Notes: generated from the sequence alone by a model not told the origin. Shown: positions 48,240 to 58,295, numbered from the stretch's first letter. The stretch is 64,000 nt of DNA from an uncultured Christensenellaceae bacterium (GCA_910586905.1 CAJUIV010000001.1:42450-106449), one strand, 5' to 3'. A program made the numbers and translations.

Positions 48240-50138
48240 TTATGCAAGACGAATGCTGCGCGTAACTTCGATGATAGCGAGTTCGTCGGCGTTAAGAGAA
48301 AGTTTAACTTCCGTTTCGGCAAAGCCATCTGGAACGGATACGTTGACCGTTTTTTCTCCCAACTTACATACGGCGAAACTTTCCGCGCCGTAGTTTACTA
48401 CTTTTTCCACCGTCGCGGCTATTCCTTCTTCGCCAATCGCTACCTGATAAGGCGTAAATCTGAATTCCAAATCTTTGTTAAACACGTCTTGACCGCCGCC
48501 GTTAACCAAACGGAGAGCAAGCGCGCGCGAACACTCGAAACTTGCGCCGGCAATTTCCAACGAGAAAGCCAAGTCGTTCACTTTCTTCATCTTGCCTTTT
48601 ACTTCCTTTTCCACAACGATTTTACGTTTAGCTAATTTGCCAGTTAGAGCGTTGTCGTAAGCGAGAGGATTAACTACTACTTCGCCGTCTTTTTCCAAGC
48701 GGATTTGTTTTAAATCTATACCGATTTTCGCTTTCTTACCTACTTTGGCTTCGGCATCCGCTATAGCGAACAAAATGGCGTCGCCCACTTTAAGATGTAC
48801 CAAACGCTGACCGTTGACGTCCTCTTCTTCGACGACTTCCGCTTCGATTTTGCCTTTCAAATTGATAGCGGTTGTAGGTATGGTTACAACGTACTTTCCG
48901 TTTTGTACTTTGATAGCTTCGGGAAGAGCGATTTCGTTACCCAGCAAACTTAAAGTATCGTTGGCTACCGTGCAGTCGCATGCTACTTCCTGCGGAATAC
49001 GCGGAGCTATAGTATTTTCAGTTTCGGCGTCGAATACGTGAATGTGAGCCAAATCGAGAGACACTTCGATTATTTCGTCAACGTTATAATAACTGCCGGC
49101 AGGAGCCTTTACAATAACTCTCGTGGGGCTTTCCGCCACCGTTTCTTCGCTGGCTATGTTAAAGTCGGCGTAAACCTGGCAATCGGTACCCAGTTCCTCG
49201 GTATGAGATACGCGGCATTTGGCTTTGAACGGATACTGTTTGGGATCTACAGAAATATGTTCGGCGCGCAGTCCGATAACCACGGGTTTACTTCCGTCGA
49301 GATAAGCGCTGTTTGCTTTGTTGAAGTAGCTTGCGGGAGCGTCCAGTTTTACGTCGGTGTTATCCAACGTAACGGCTACTTTATCGCCGTGTTTCAAAAG
49401 TTTGCCGTCAAAGAAATTCATTTGCGGCGTTCCGATAAATCCTGCTACGAATTTGTTGCCGGGGAAACGGTACAAATTACGCGGACTGTCGATTTGCTGC
49501 ACGAAACCGTCTTTCATAACTACGATACGGGTACCCATAGTCATAGCTTCGACCTGGTCGTGAGTTACGTAAATAAACGTAGTCTGAAGTTTGTGGTGAA
49601 GCTTGCTTATTTCGCTGCGCATCGCGGTACGCAATTTTGCGTCTAAGTTGGAAAGAGGTTCGTCCAAAAGGAAAACTTTGGGTTCGCGGACTATAGCGCG
49701 TCCGAGAGCCACACGCTGACGCTGTCCGCCGGACATTGCTTTGGGCTTTCTGTCAAGATATTCCGTAATGCCGAGTATACGCGCGGCTTCCTTAACACGG
49801 GCATCTATTTGATCCTTGGGCATTTTACGAAGTTTAAGCCCGAACGCCATATTTTCGTAAACCGTCATATGCGGATACAACGCGTAGTTTTGGAAAACCA
49901 TCGCAATATCGCGGTCTTTTGGCTCCATATCGTTAACCACCATGTCGCCGATACGGAGTTCTCCCGCGGTTATTTCTTCCAAACCCGCAATCATGCGTAG
50001 CGTCGTACTTTTTCCGCAGCCGGACGGTCCTACGAAGACGATAAATTCCTTATCGGCTATATCCATAGAAAAATCGTTAACCGCTTTTACTCCGTTGGGA
50101 TAAACTTTGTAGATATGATTTAATTTTACGCTTGCCAT
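48240..50138 (-). CDS. Carbohydrate ABC transporter ATPase (MsmK/UgpC/MalK-like), C-terminally extended
   Basis: 632 residues against about 365-375 for the family. The NBD is normal: GPSGCGKSTTLRMIAG, MSGGQRQRVALGRAIV, VFLLDEPLSNLDAKLR and THDQVEAMT. A first regulatory TOBE-type region follows, to about residue 375. About 260 further residues end in another TOBE-like unit (GIAATVEKVVNYGAESFAV). It probably energises the adjacent glucan permease and possibly others. The ATG at 50138 with GGAGGAA is used; an upstream ATG overlaps that site. It has its own promoter at 50243-50271. Confidence 0.92.
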   Translation of the reverse strand: MASVKLNHIYKVYPNGVKAVNDFSMDIADKEFIVFVGPSGCGKSTTLRMIAGLEEITAGELRIGDMVVNDMEPKDRDIAMVFQNYALYPHMTVYENMAFGLKLRKMPKDQIDARVKEAARILGITEYLDRKPKAMSGGQRQRVALGRAIVREPKVFLLDEPLSNLDAKLRTAMRSEISKLHHKLQTTFIYVTHDQVEAMTMGTRIVVMKDGFVQQIDSPRNLYRFPGNKFVAGFIGTPQMNFFDGKLLKHGDKVAVTLDNTDVKLDAPASYFNKANSAYLDGSKPVVIGLRAEHISVDPKQYPFKAKCRVSHTEELGTDCQVYADFNIASEETVAESPTRVIVKAPAGSYYNVDEIIEVSLDLAHIHVFDAETENTIAPRIPQEVACDCTVANDTLSLLGNEIALPEAIKVQNGKYVVTIPTTAINLKGKIEAEVVEEEDVNGQRLVHLKVGDAILFAIADAEAKVGKKAKIGIDLKQIRLEKDGEVVVNPLAYDNALTGKLAKRKIVVEKEVKGKMKKVNDLAFSLEIAGASFECSRALALRLVNGGGQDVFNKDLEFRFTPYQVAIGEEGIAATVEKVVNYGAESFAVCKLGEKTVNVSVPDGFAETEVKLSLNADELAIIEVTRSIRLA

Positions 50139-50242
50139 ATATTCCTCCAAATAATTTTAAAAAGCAATTCATAACGCGTCGGCGCGGCAAATAAAACGCC
50201 TTTTTCTTATGTATAATACGCTCCGCCGTTACGCATATAACT

Positions 50243-50271
50243 ATTATAACCGCCCCATATCTAGTTGTCAA
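50243..50271 (-). promoter_or_regulatory. Promoter of the MsmK-like ATPase gene
   Basis: On the minus strand TTGACA (50271-50266), a 17-base spacer and TATAAT (50248-50243). Both boxes are perfect. The ATPase is therefore expressed independently of the upstream glucan operon. Confidence 0.85.
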
Positions 50272-50679
50272 TACTCTTTGACAATAAAAAACATTGTTCG
50301 CCAAATAAAATATAGGATAAATTATAGGTTGATTTTGTAATAAAAAACGAACAGCTATTACGTTCTGAAATACGTTTTTAAACGTTATTTAAGCAAAAAC
50401 GAACGGAATATTTTTAATATATTGCAAATTACCGCCATCTGATTATGAATTTATAAGCGATTTCGTTTTTTTCGCAACGCTGCGTTTTAATTAACTTATT
50501 CAACATCAGTTTATTATTTAACCGTATTGACAAACGGCGCGAGATACGCGCTCGTTTGTTTTACGATTTCCAAGTTTAATACGTCGGAATTTATATATTC
50601 CTTTTATCTGTTTAAAAACAAAAGCTTAACGGCGGAAATAAAAACCCCTGCTACTATCGAAATTTGCGTTAGGCAGTTC
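50272..50679. other. Intergenic region without a recognised gene
   Basis: AT-rich. A CAAACG.../...CGTTTG imperfect hairpin with inner CGCG pairing lies near 50531-50558. A 69-codon open frame there starts at a TTG without a ribosome site and has no natural-looking protein features. Confidence 0.5.
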
Positions 50680-50718
50680 AAAAAAAACGGAAAACGTACC
50701 GCAATAAACGCGATACGT
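50680..50718 (-). terminator. Terminator of the glucan-uptake operon
   Basis: ACGTACCGC (50694-50702) pairs with GCGATACGT (50710-50718), and a run of eight A on the plus strand gives the minus-strand T-run. It lies just past the GH13 stop. Confidence 0.65.
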
Positions 50719-50750
50719 TCTCCATTGTTATTTTAAATAATTTGTACGAA

Positions 50751-52394
50751 TTATCTTATAACCGCCAACGAAAATTGAGGCATGTTCAAAACGGAACCTT
50801 TAAACTTTACGTCTCTTCCGTTGTCGGCGGATAAAAAGCCCGCAAGCGTACCCTGCAAATTGTTATCCGCTATAATTTGAGCGACGTTAACGGTTTTGCT
50901 TTCGGTATCGTTTAGATTGTAAACAAGCAAAACGCTTTTGCCGTTATACGTACGGACTATAATCGCTACGTCCGTATCCTCATACGCAACGAAAGAGGAA
51001 GTTCCTCTCGCAATTTCGGGATTTTGACGGCGCAGCAGCATTATGCGGCGATAAAAATTGTACAGACTGCTTTGGTCGTCGACCTGTTCGGCAACTCCGC
51101 CCAAATAGTCGTCGTATTCGCCGTACAAAGTAGACATTCCGTAAGACTGGTATGCAAAGCCGTTTTCGTGAGTCGTTTCCGAATCGGCGCCCCAATCCAT
51201 TGCGGTACGGTACGTATGGTCAAGGTAATCGTCGCTCGTGCTTATGCGCAAACCGCTGCGCAGTCCGATTTCGTTACCGTAGTAGTTAAATACGTTACCA
51301 GTTTGAGTATAAAGCAACGCGATACCCATTTTGTGTCTTTCGTACATCGAAACGTCAAATTTATTCGTGCGCCTGCTAACGTATCCCAACGCAGCCGAAT
51401 TTGCAACGCGTAAAGTATCGTGATTGCTTGCGAACAAAGCGTCTATTCCCTTTGCCGTGCCGTTCTCCTTCGCCTCTACTACGTTTTTAAGTTCTCCGGA
51501 CTTATCCGTTACGCTCGCGCCCACTATTGCGGGAATTTGATTTCCGCCGTCGGCTGTGCTGAGAGCAAAGTTAAAGAAGCTTTGTACCGAATCTTCCGCA
51601 TAATGAGAATAAATCGTTTCCGCGTTATCCCATACTTCTCCGACCATATAAACGTCGGGATTGTATTTTTTTGCCGTTGACATAAGCCACTGCATAAACG
51701 AAATGTTTTTCGAGGCGTTGCCGTAAAAATGCATAGCGGCGTCAAGACGGAAACCGTCGACTTGGCAATCTTTCAGCCAAAACTTACAAATCGCGTCAAT
51801 CTCGCCGCGGACGTCTTCGTTATCCAAATTGAGTTTGGGCATATGCGAATATCCGCCGAACGTTTCGTAAGAATCACCTTGATTGTCCGTAAACATATAG
51901 TAACTGCGGTATTTGGACTCTTTACCCTCGCGGTAAGCTTGCTGTGCCGCTTCGAACCAAGGGTGATGATTAGACGTATGGTTGAAAACCATGTCGAGCA
52001 TTACGGAAATGCCTTTACCGTGAGCGGCCGCTACGAGCGATTTAAAATCGTCCAACGTGCCGAACTCCTCGTCCACGCTCAAATAGTCGGTAACGTCGTA
52101 CTTATGAGACGTGGGAGACGGATGAATAGGCGAAAGCCAAATACCGTTAAAACCCAAATCGGCAATATAATCCAATTTTTGTTCAACGCCTTTTAAGTCG
52201 CCTACTCCGTCGCCGTTACCGTCGGCAAAACCGTAAACGAAAATTTGATAGTAATCTTTATAGTACGGATTGCCGTCGTCGTATTTTTGATTGGACTCCC
52301 AATCCTTTATATCGTTCGGAGTACACGCCGTAAAAAACGTCGCAACGAACGATAAACACAAAATTATCGATATAATATAAGTAAACTTTTTCAT
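50751..52394 (-). CDS. GH13 alpha-amylase-family lipoprotein
   Basis: 547 residues. A signal peptide ends in the lipobox FTAC (about 17-24), so the enzyme is membrane-tethered outside the cell. The GH13 barrel has the conserved regions MVFNHTSNHH, GFRLDAAMHF (nucleophile Asp), MVGEVWD (acid Glu) and SNHDTLR (third Asp). It should cleave alpha-1,4-glucans (starch, maltodextrin or pullulan). It is the last gene of the operon, translationally coupled to the permease before it (ATGA). The ATG at 52394 follows AAAGG; a longer in-frame start lacks support. Confidence 0.93.
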   Translation of the reverse strand: MKKFTYIISIILCLSFVATFFTACTPNDIKDWESNQKYDDGNPYYKDYYQIFVYGFADGNGDGVGDLKGVEQKLDYIADLGFNGIWLSPIHPSPTSHKYDVTDYLSVDEEFGTLDDFKSLVAAAHGKGISVMLDMVFNHTSNHHPWFEAAQQAYREGKESKYRSYYMFTDNQGDSYETFGGYSHMPKLNLDNEDVRGEIDAICKFWLKDCQVDGFRLDAAMHFYGNASKNISFMQWLMSTAKKYNPDVYMVGEVWDNAETIYSHYAEDSVQSFFNFALSTADGGNQIPAIVGASVTDKSGELKNVVEAKENGTAKGIDALFASNHDTLRVANSAALGYVSRRTNKFDVSMYERHKMGIALLYTQTGNVFNYYGNEIGLRSGLRISTSDDYLDHTYRTAMDWGADSETTHENGFAYQSYGMSTLYGEYDDYLGGVAEQVDDQSSLYNFYRRIMLLRRQNPEIARGTSSFVAYEDTDVAIIVRTYNGKSVLLVYNLNDTESKTVNVAQIIADNNLQGTLAGFLSADNGRDVKFKGSVLNMPQFSLAVIR

Positions 52395-53329
52395 CAGCCT
52401 TTTACTGAACCTCCCGTAACTCCCGCAACGTAATACTTTTGCAGGAACATAAACAAAATCGTTATAGGAATCGCAACCATCGTCGCGCCCACGCAAAACA
52501 ATATCCAGTGCGAATTGTAGTTTTCGGTTTCGAGCATCGCTTGAAGTCCCAAAGAAACCGTGCCGTAATCGAAATTACCCGAGCAGATAAGTTTTACGAA
52601 AATGAAGTCCATCCAAGGGGCCATAAACGCGGTAAGCGCCGTGTATACGATAATCGGTTTACTTAGAGGCAGGGTGATTTTAAAGAATATCTGAGCCTGA
52701 TTCGCGCCGTCCAATTTTGCCGCTTCGTCAAGTCCTTTGGGTATTGTATCGAAAAATCCCTTACATACGTAATATCCCATACCCGCACCCGCGCTGTACA
52801 CGAAAATCAACGCTATTATTTTGAGCGGACCTTCGTTAAGCCCGAACGCGCGCAAGATGTTGTAAATTGCTATCATGCCCAAAAATCCGGGGAACATACC
52901 CAGTATCAATATAAGCTTCATATACGGCTGGCGCATTCTGAAACGCATTCTCGAAAACGCGTAGCTTGTCGCAAGCGTCATAAGCGTGGTAAGTACGCAC
53001 GAACAGCACGCTATAAGCAGGGTATTGCCGAACCAACGCGGAAAGTTTATCCAGTCGAATTTGTTATCGGCGTAATTCGCGGGGTTGCCGCCGAACATTT
53101 TTGCCCAAGCGTCTAAAGAAAACTCCGTCGGAAAAATTTGGTCGGGGAAAGGAATCGTTATGTCGTTTCCGCGGAACGAGTGAATAAATACGTATCCGAA
53201 AGGCAATATCCATATCACAGCCATTACGGTCAGTATAATATGTATAACCGTAAGCGAAGTTATCTTCACCGCTTTCATACTGCGGTATCTTTTTTGTTTT
53301 TTAATACCTAAAGCCGACGCGTTTCTCAT
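52394..53329 (-). CDS. Maltose-type ABC transporter permease (MalG-like)
   Basis: 311 residues with six TM helices. The EAA loop (EAAKLDGANQAQIFFKITLPLSKP) contacts the ATPase. The tail VAGVTGGSVKG is typical of MalG proteins. It overlaps the MalF-like gene at its start (GGAGG site inside that gene) and the GH13 gene at its end. Confidence 0.94.
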   Translation of the reverse strand: MRNASALGIKKQKRYRSMKAVKITSLTVIHIILTVMAVIWILPFGYVFIHSFRGNDITIPFPDQIFPTEFSLDAWAKMFGGNPANYADNKFDWINFPRWFGNTLLIACCSCVLTTLMTLATSYAFSRMRFRMRQPYMKLILILGMFPGFLGMIAIYNILRAFGLNEGPLKIIALIFVYSAGAGMGYYVCKGFFDTIPKGLDEAAKLDGANQAQIFFKITLPLSKPIIVYTALTAFMAPWMDFIFVKLICSGNFDYGTVSLGLQAMLETENYNSHWILFCVGATMVAIPITILFMFLQKYYVAGVTGGSVKG

Positions 53330-54801
53330 TGGAAATCCTCCTCGTTCTTAACCGCGGACGTATTACGGTAAACGGCGAGCGAAAATACCGCGCATACTAT
53401 AAACACCAAAATACCGATAACGGAACCGGTTTTATAGTCGCCGTAACTGCCTCCGACCGTTATGTTGTACAGCCATGTAATAAGCAAGTCGGTTTTCCCC
53501 GCGGGGGCAACCAAATCGGAAGACGTAGGTCCTCCTCCGGTAAGCAAGAATATGACGTTAAAGTTGTTTATATTTCCTATAAACTGCGTTAAAAGATACG
53601 GTCCGGTAACGAACAGCATATACGGAAGAGTAATTTTGAAAAACGTTTTTACCGGTCCCGCGCCGTCGATACGCGCAGATTCGTAAAGTTCTTCGGGGAT
53701 ATTCATCAATATACCGCTCGTTATAAGCATCGAATACGGGATACCTATCCACATATTTATAAGAACCACCATAAAACGCGCCAAATTCGTTTCTTCCAGC
53801 CAGCGTATGTTGTTGTCTATCCAACCCCAAGACGTGAGCAGCTGATTGACAAGTCCGTTTTCGGTACTGAAAAACTTGCTGACGACAAGCAGACTTACGA
53901 ATTGAGGCACGGCTATCGTAATTACGAAAAAGCCGCGGTAAATCTTTTTAAAACGCACGCCTTTTTTGTTGATAAGTATTGCCAAAACCATACCGCCTAT
54001 GTACGTGGTAACGGTTGAAAGCACCGCCCACAACAGCGTCCAGCCCAAAAGCTTGAAAAACGTCGAACCCAGCGCGTTGTCGCCCTGCATATCGAACAGA
54101 TGCTTGAAGTTATCAAGTCCGACCCAGGTAAACAAATTGTTAGGCGTTAAGTGTTCGTTATCGTAGTTGGTAAAAGCAATTAAAATCATGAATACCAACG
54201 GAATAACCGTGCCTACCACTATACCCGCCGTAGGCAGCGCCAGCAAAGTCGCATGGAAATTTTTGTCTAGCATATTGCGCAAATCTTTTTTCGTATTTGC
54301 GATAGGCATATTAAATTCGGAACGGGTTTGATTTTCGTACGCGTTTTTAAGCTGTTTGACGTACATAAAAACGAATACCAAAATAATCATTATCGTTGCG
54401 CCGCCGAATAGCAATATGGCCAGAGAATCGTCGCCCGGCGTTCTTTCGTTGGTGGGCAAACCCGTAATCGGGTCTATTACCGGTTCGGACAAATTCGTTC
54501 CGAGCGTTCCGAATTTACTCAGATAGTAACTGCCGGTAAACACCATAAACAATACGAAACCTATTTCGAGCAACAAATAAAGCGCGCCTCTTAACGGCTG
54601 CCCGTACGCAAAGCATCCGAAACCCATAATCAAAAGAGAAAGTCGGGTTTTCCAATTACCGTAACGTACTGTTTGCCACAAACCGACGAAAAAATTGCCG
54701 ATTTTTTTGAAAAACGAAACGAACGAATCTCCGATTTGCGCAAGCCACCGTACGAATCGGTTGGACCGTTTTACCGTTTTAGTTCCAATATTTTCAGTCA
54801 T
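53326..54801 (-). CDS. Maltose-type ABC transporter permease (MalF-like)
   Basis: 491 residues. An N-terminal extension with several extra TM helices and a large loop, as in MalF, precedes the permease core. The core has the EAA motif (ESARIDGAGPVKTFFKITLPYM) and FNVIFLLTGGGP, a MalF signature. It partners the MalG-like protein. The ATG at 54801 follows AGGAG; an upstream in-frame TTG is rejected. A hairpin between it and the binding-protein gene (54999-55028) may lower its level relative to the binding protein. Confidence 0.94.
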   Translation of the reverse strand: MTENIGTKTVKRSNRFVRWLAQIGDSFVSFFKKIGNFFVGLWQTVRYGNWKTRLSLLIMGFGCFAYGQPLRGALYLLLEIGFVLFMVFTGSYYLSKFGTLGTNLSEPVIDPITGLPTNERTPGDDSLAILLFGGATIMIILVFVFMYVKQLKNAYENQTRSEFNMPIANTKKDLRNMLDKNFHATLLALPTAGIVVGTVIPLVFMILIAFTNYDNEHLTPNNLFTWVGLDNFKHLFDMQGDNALGSTFFKLLGWTLLWAVLSTVTTYIGGMVLAILINKKGVRFKKIYRGFFVITIAVPQFVSLLVVSKFFSTENGLVNQLLTSWGWIDNNIRWLEETNLARFMVVLINMWIGIPYSMLITSGILMNIPEELYESARIDGAGPVKTFFKITLPYMLFVTGPYLLTQFIGNINNFNVIFLLTGGGPTSSDLVAPAGKTDLLITWLYNITVGGSYGDYKTGSVIGILVFIVCAVFSLAVYRNTSAVKNEEDFQ

Positions 54802-54998
54802 AAAGCTTTCTCCTGACAAAAATATACGTTAAAACCGTTTATGAAAAAACGCCTTTAACCAGAAATCTAAATCATATTTCAATAAGAAATTTTACGAAAC
54901 TTACGTTTCCGTAATAATTTCCGAATATTCCGTTTAAAAAACGTTCTTAAAATCGAAGTTACGAAGCGAAATCCGTAAAACGGTTATTTTAAGAACAA

Positions 54999-55028
54999 AT
55001 CGGAGAAGAGGTTGCCCCCTCCTCCGAT
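54999..55028 (-). terminator. Intercistronic hairpin (partial terminator)
   Basis: ATCGGAG/CTCCGAT with inner GC pairs lies between the binding-protein gene and the malF-like gene, with only a weak T-rich stretch after it on the minus strand. This arrangement is common in sugar ABC operons to favour the binding protein. Confidence 0.6.
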
Positions 55029-55053
55029 GCCTTGAATTATTAAAAACCGGTAT

Positions 55054-56367
55054 TTATTTTGCGGTTTCCAGTTCCATAGCTTTAACCATAGCGGTTAACA
55101 ATTTGCGTAATTCCGCGTCTTGATATACGCCGTCTTTAAAATAAACGTCTTTCGTTCTGTCGGCAAGAGCGCCGGCGGTTTTTACTGCGTTGACGGGAGT
55201 TTTTATCGCTTCCCAATATCCTTTGGGAAGATTAAGCTGCGGTATGCTGTAAGCAGACTGCGCTGCAAGTACTTTTGCAATGTCGCTTGTGGAAGCGCCT
55301 GCGTCGTTCGCTGCGTTTATATTGCTGGGACCGGCGGAAAGTTTTATCATTTTGTCTTTCTGTACGGCTTCGCTCGTCATAAAGTTAGCTAAGTCGCGCG
55401 CCGCTACAATGTTTTGAGACAAAGAATTTACGCCGATAAGTTTGTTGCTTAAGAAAGGTATCATTTGCGCTTGCTCTTGTTCGTAAACGAACTTAGGCAA
55501 AGGCGCGATTTTGATGTTGGGATTGTTTGCAAGAACCTCCGTATAAACGAACGGTCCGCCTACGCCTACGGCTATTTTTTGTGAAGTTTTGTTAAACTCT
55601 TTGGGCAAATCGTTTGCGGGAACAACTTTCAAAAGCGGATTCATAGACATTTTATGAGCGGTTTTAAGCGCTTTAAGACCTATGTCATCCGTACCGAAAT
55701 TGGTTTCCGTTTTAGTTGCATTTCCGCCGAAAGCATAGAAAAACGCCGATTGATACCAAGGATCGCCCAAATCCAGCTGAACGCGATAGTTGGAAGAATG
55801 TTCCGTATTGTAAGCGGCTACCTTTTCAAAGATATTATCCCATGTGGTAAGTTCGCTTTCGCTGATGATTGCGGGGTCGTAAAACAGAAAATACGTATTG
55901 TCAGCCTGCATCGGGAAAGCGTAAAGCAATCCGTCGGGTCCCGTTGCCGCGGCCACCGAACCTTCGGTATTGCGCGACGCAATATCTTTCGCCAAAACGG
56001 CGTTTTCGTTTTTAGGGTCGCCGAGCGCCGACAATAATTTTGCGTCGAGCAACGTGTCCATTTGGTCGTCTACGAAACAGAAAACGTCCGCTCCGTCGGC
56101 TCCCAAATTTTTCATTTGCGTAGCGGCTGTTTTTTCCGCTTCTACGCCCATAATTACCGTGTAGGTTTTTCCGCCGGCAGCTTCGGATTTATTATACTCT
56201 TCCGCCCATTTTTTAGCCCATTCGGCATAGAACGTCTGCGCGCCGGACGGAGCCCACATAACTATCTCTACGTCTTTGTCATTATCCGTACACGCTATCA
56301 GCGAAACAAGCGACAACGTCATTACGGCAACTAACAGCAACGACAGTAATATTTTAGATTTTTTCAT
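55054..56367 (-). CDS. Maltose/maltodextrin-binding lipoprotein
   Basis: A 437-residue extracellular solute-binding protein, family 1. The signal peptide ends in the lipobox LIAC (about 22-25). The mature part has VEIVMWAPSGAQTFYAEW, DVFCFVDDQMDTLL, YAFPMQADNTYFLFYD and FVYEQEQAQMIPFLSNK, as in maltodextrin-binding proteins. It delivers glucans to the MalF/MalG-like permease. GGAG precedes the ATG at 56367. Confidence 0.94.
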   Translation of the reverse strand: MKKSKILLSLLLVAVMTLSLVSLIACTDNDKDVEIVMWAPSGAQTFYAEWAKKWAEEYNKSEAAGGKTYTVIMGVEAEKTAATQMKNLGADGADVFCFVDDQMDTLLDAKLLSALGDPKNENAVLAKDIASRNTEGSVAAATGPDGLLYAFPMQADNTYFLFYDPAIISESELTTWDNIFEKVAAYNTEHSSNYRVQLDLGDPWYQSAFFYAFGGNATKTETNFGTDDIGLKALKTAHKMSMNPLLKVVPANDLPKEFNKTSQKIAVGVGGPFVYTEVLANNPNIKIAPLPKFVYEQEQAQMIPFLSNKLIGVNSLSQNIVAARDLANFMTSEAVQKDKMIKLSAGPSNINAANDAGASTSDIAKVLAAQSAYSIPQLNLPKGYWEAIKTPVNAVKTAGALADRTKDVYFKDGVYQDAELRKLLTAMVKAMELETAK

Positions 56368-56380
56368 ATATTTCTCCGTT

Positions 56381-58168
56381 TTACTCCGCTGCAACTATGC
56401 TTAACGCTCCGGATTCGATAGTCAGCGTAATTGTGTATGTTCCTGCCGCAGCTATTTTTGTATTGCCGCCTCCGAACCATTGAGCAACGCCCAAACTCGT
56501 TCCGTAAACCGCTTGTACGGCAAACACGCCGTCCTCTCCCAACCAAGTGTATCCTTCTTTCTCGGAAACGTCGGTTACCGTTAACGTAGCCGTAGCCGTA
56601 AGTCCGTCTTGGCTAACCGTCAATTTGGGAGTTAAGCCGTCTTTAACGGTAAAGTTAACGTTCTTGTCTTCCGCATCGACAAAAGTTCCTACGATATAGT
56701 AAGCGCAGGCTTCAAATTTTACGGAATTGTCTTTTTCATCGTAAGTTACATAATAATCGCCCGCGAGCAAGAAAATATTTCCTTTTCCGTTTTCGCCGAT
56801 ACCGTAGTCAAGTTTATCTACATTATTTTTTACTTTTATTGCGGCGCATTTTGCATTGAATCCGCCTTGAGCGATTGTCCAATCGGGACCGTAATCGTCT
56901 TCGGTAATAGTAATTTTACCGGACCAAACCGTCGAATTTTCTCCTTTTGTTAATTTAACGGCCGTTTCGTAAACTTGGTCGAAATTTCCTCCGCCGATTG
57001 TACCGACGATATACATTTGATGAGTTTCCGTAAGTTCTTCGAGAGCGGTAACGTTAATCGTTATGATTCCGTTTTCGGTATCCAACTCGATTTCAGCCGT
57101 CATTTTGTATTTAGTAGTGATATTTCCGCCGTCATCGGTAAAGATATCGTCTTTAGTTACGCCTTCGGGCAATACTACCGTATCCTCAACCGTAACGCCC
57201 ATAAGTTGAGCGAAACCGTAATTATCACGATTCCAATCGCTTTCGTTTACTTTGATTTTGAAAGCGCCGGGGTTAAAAGAAACCGTCGCCTTATAAATAA
57301 CTTTTGCCGCATCGGGAGTCATAATAAAATCTTTATATTGTCCGTCGGCAGCGAAAGGTCCGTTCCAAGAACTGATACTTCCTACGATGATAAATCCAAG
57401 TTCGGAAATAGGAGCTTTAGGCGCTCCGGAAGCTTCTTTTATAGTTACCGTAACTACGCAATCGTCGCTTATATCGCTGTATTCAAAACGAATATCGACT
57501 TTCATATCGCGAAGAATCGAGATATTATTCATATCTCCGGCGCTAATCAATACTTCCGTATCGGTTCCGTCAACGTCGTCAGGCAGCGTAGCTCCCTCTG
57601 CAATTTTAACCGTAGCTTGAGAATATCCCGCTTCGATTTTAACTTGCCCTGCCCACTCGCCCGTTTTGGCGGGAACAGCCGAAACAACTTTAAAACTATC
57701 GCCCTGTTTAAGAGTTAAGTCCGTCATAGTATAAACGTTTGTACCTTCTTGATGGGTAAGTTTTCTTGCGGCGGTTTCTACAACCGTTACAAGGTCCCAA
57801 TCGGTAACGCCGTTGATAACGCCGGGTAAGCAGTAACCTACGCTTTCGCCGATTAACGTCCATTTAGCGTACAAAGTCGTATCTTTGTCGAAAGTAGTCG
57901 TAGCAAGGTCTACCTTTTTACCGTACGTTTGAGTTCCGTCCGCATTGTTGGTAAGACTGTCGTACCATCCGTCGAATACGCGGTCGTCCGCCGTAAGGTT
58001 CTTTTTGGTATATTCTACCTTGCCCTTTACAGTTTGCAGTTCGTCCATTTTAGCGTTGTTTGAATTTCTAAACGTAATGGTGTATTCTTTGTTGCAGGCA
58101 GTCAAAACAAGCACCGCCGATACTACAAGCAATACGCTTAGCAAAACCGCTAATGTTTTTCTTTTCAT
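56381..58168 (-). CDS. Starch-binding-type modular lipoprotein with an InlB-like repeat
   Basis: 595 residues. Signal peptide with lipobox LTAC, then one InlB B-like repeat (FDGWYDSLTN... TTLYAKWT, about 65-110). A long beta-rich region follows with at least three modules that begin alike: LGFIIVGSISSW, QMYIVGTIGGG and AYYIVGTFVDA. That opening recalls the SusE/SusF-type starch-binding modules of Bacteroidetes. It is the first gene of the glucan operon, 13 bases before the binding-protein gene, and probably captures starch at the surface. GGAGG precedes the ATG at 58168. Confidence 0.82.
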   Translation of the reverse strand: MKRKTLAVLLSVLLVVSAVLVLTACNKEYTITFRNSNNAKMDELQTVKGKVEYTKKNLTADDRVFDGWYDSLTNNADGTQTYGKKVDLATTTFDKDTTLYAKWTLIGESVGYCLPGVINGVTDWDLVTVVETAARKLTHQEGTNVYTMTDLTLKQGDSFKVVSAVPAKTGEWAGQVKIEAGYSQATVKIAEGATLPDDVDGTDTEVLISAGDMNNISILRDMKVDIRFEYSDISDDCVVTVTIKEASGAPKAPISELGFIIVGSISSWNGPFAADGQYKDFIMTPDAAKVIYKATVSFNPGAFKIKVNESDWNRDNYGFAQLMGVTVEDTVVLPEGVTKDDIFTDDGGNITTKYKMTAEIELDTENGIITINVTALEELTETHQMYIVGTIGGGNFDQVYETAVKLTKGENSTVWSGKITITEDDYGPDWTIAQGGFNAKCAAIKVKNNVDKLDYGIGENGKGNIFLLAGDYYVTYDEKDNSVKFEACAYYIVGTFVDAEDKNVNFTVKDGLTPKLTVSQDGLTATATLTVTDVSEKEGYTWLGEDGVFAVQAVYGTSLGVAQWFGGGNTKIAAAGTYTITLTIESGALSIVAAE

Positions 58169-58271
58169 ATTTTCCTCCAAAATTTTTATTTTCACTTTTC
58201 GTAAGAAAAGTTAAAAACGATAAAAAACGCGGCTTTTCAATCGTTAACCCGATTTTACACCGCTTTTGCCT

Positions 58272-58295
58272 ACCGAGTTATTTATAACCGAGTTA
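58272..58295. repeat. ACCGAGTTA direct repeat in the glucan-operon leader
   Basis: ACCGAGTTA at 58272-58280 and 58287-58295, a 15-base period, between the promoter and the first gene. It is a candidate regulator-binding or RNA element. Confidence 0.4.

Noticed and set aside
50527..50736. A 69-codon plus-strand open frame
   Set aside because: It starts at a TTG with no ribosome site, overlaps an imperfect hairpin and the downstream terminator, and has no protein-like features.
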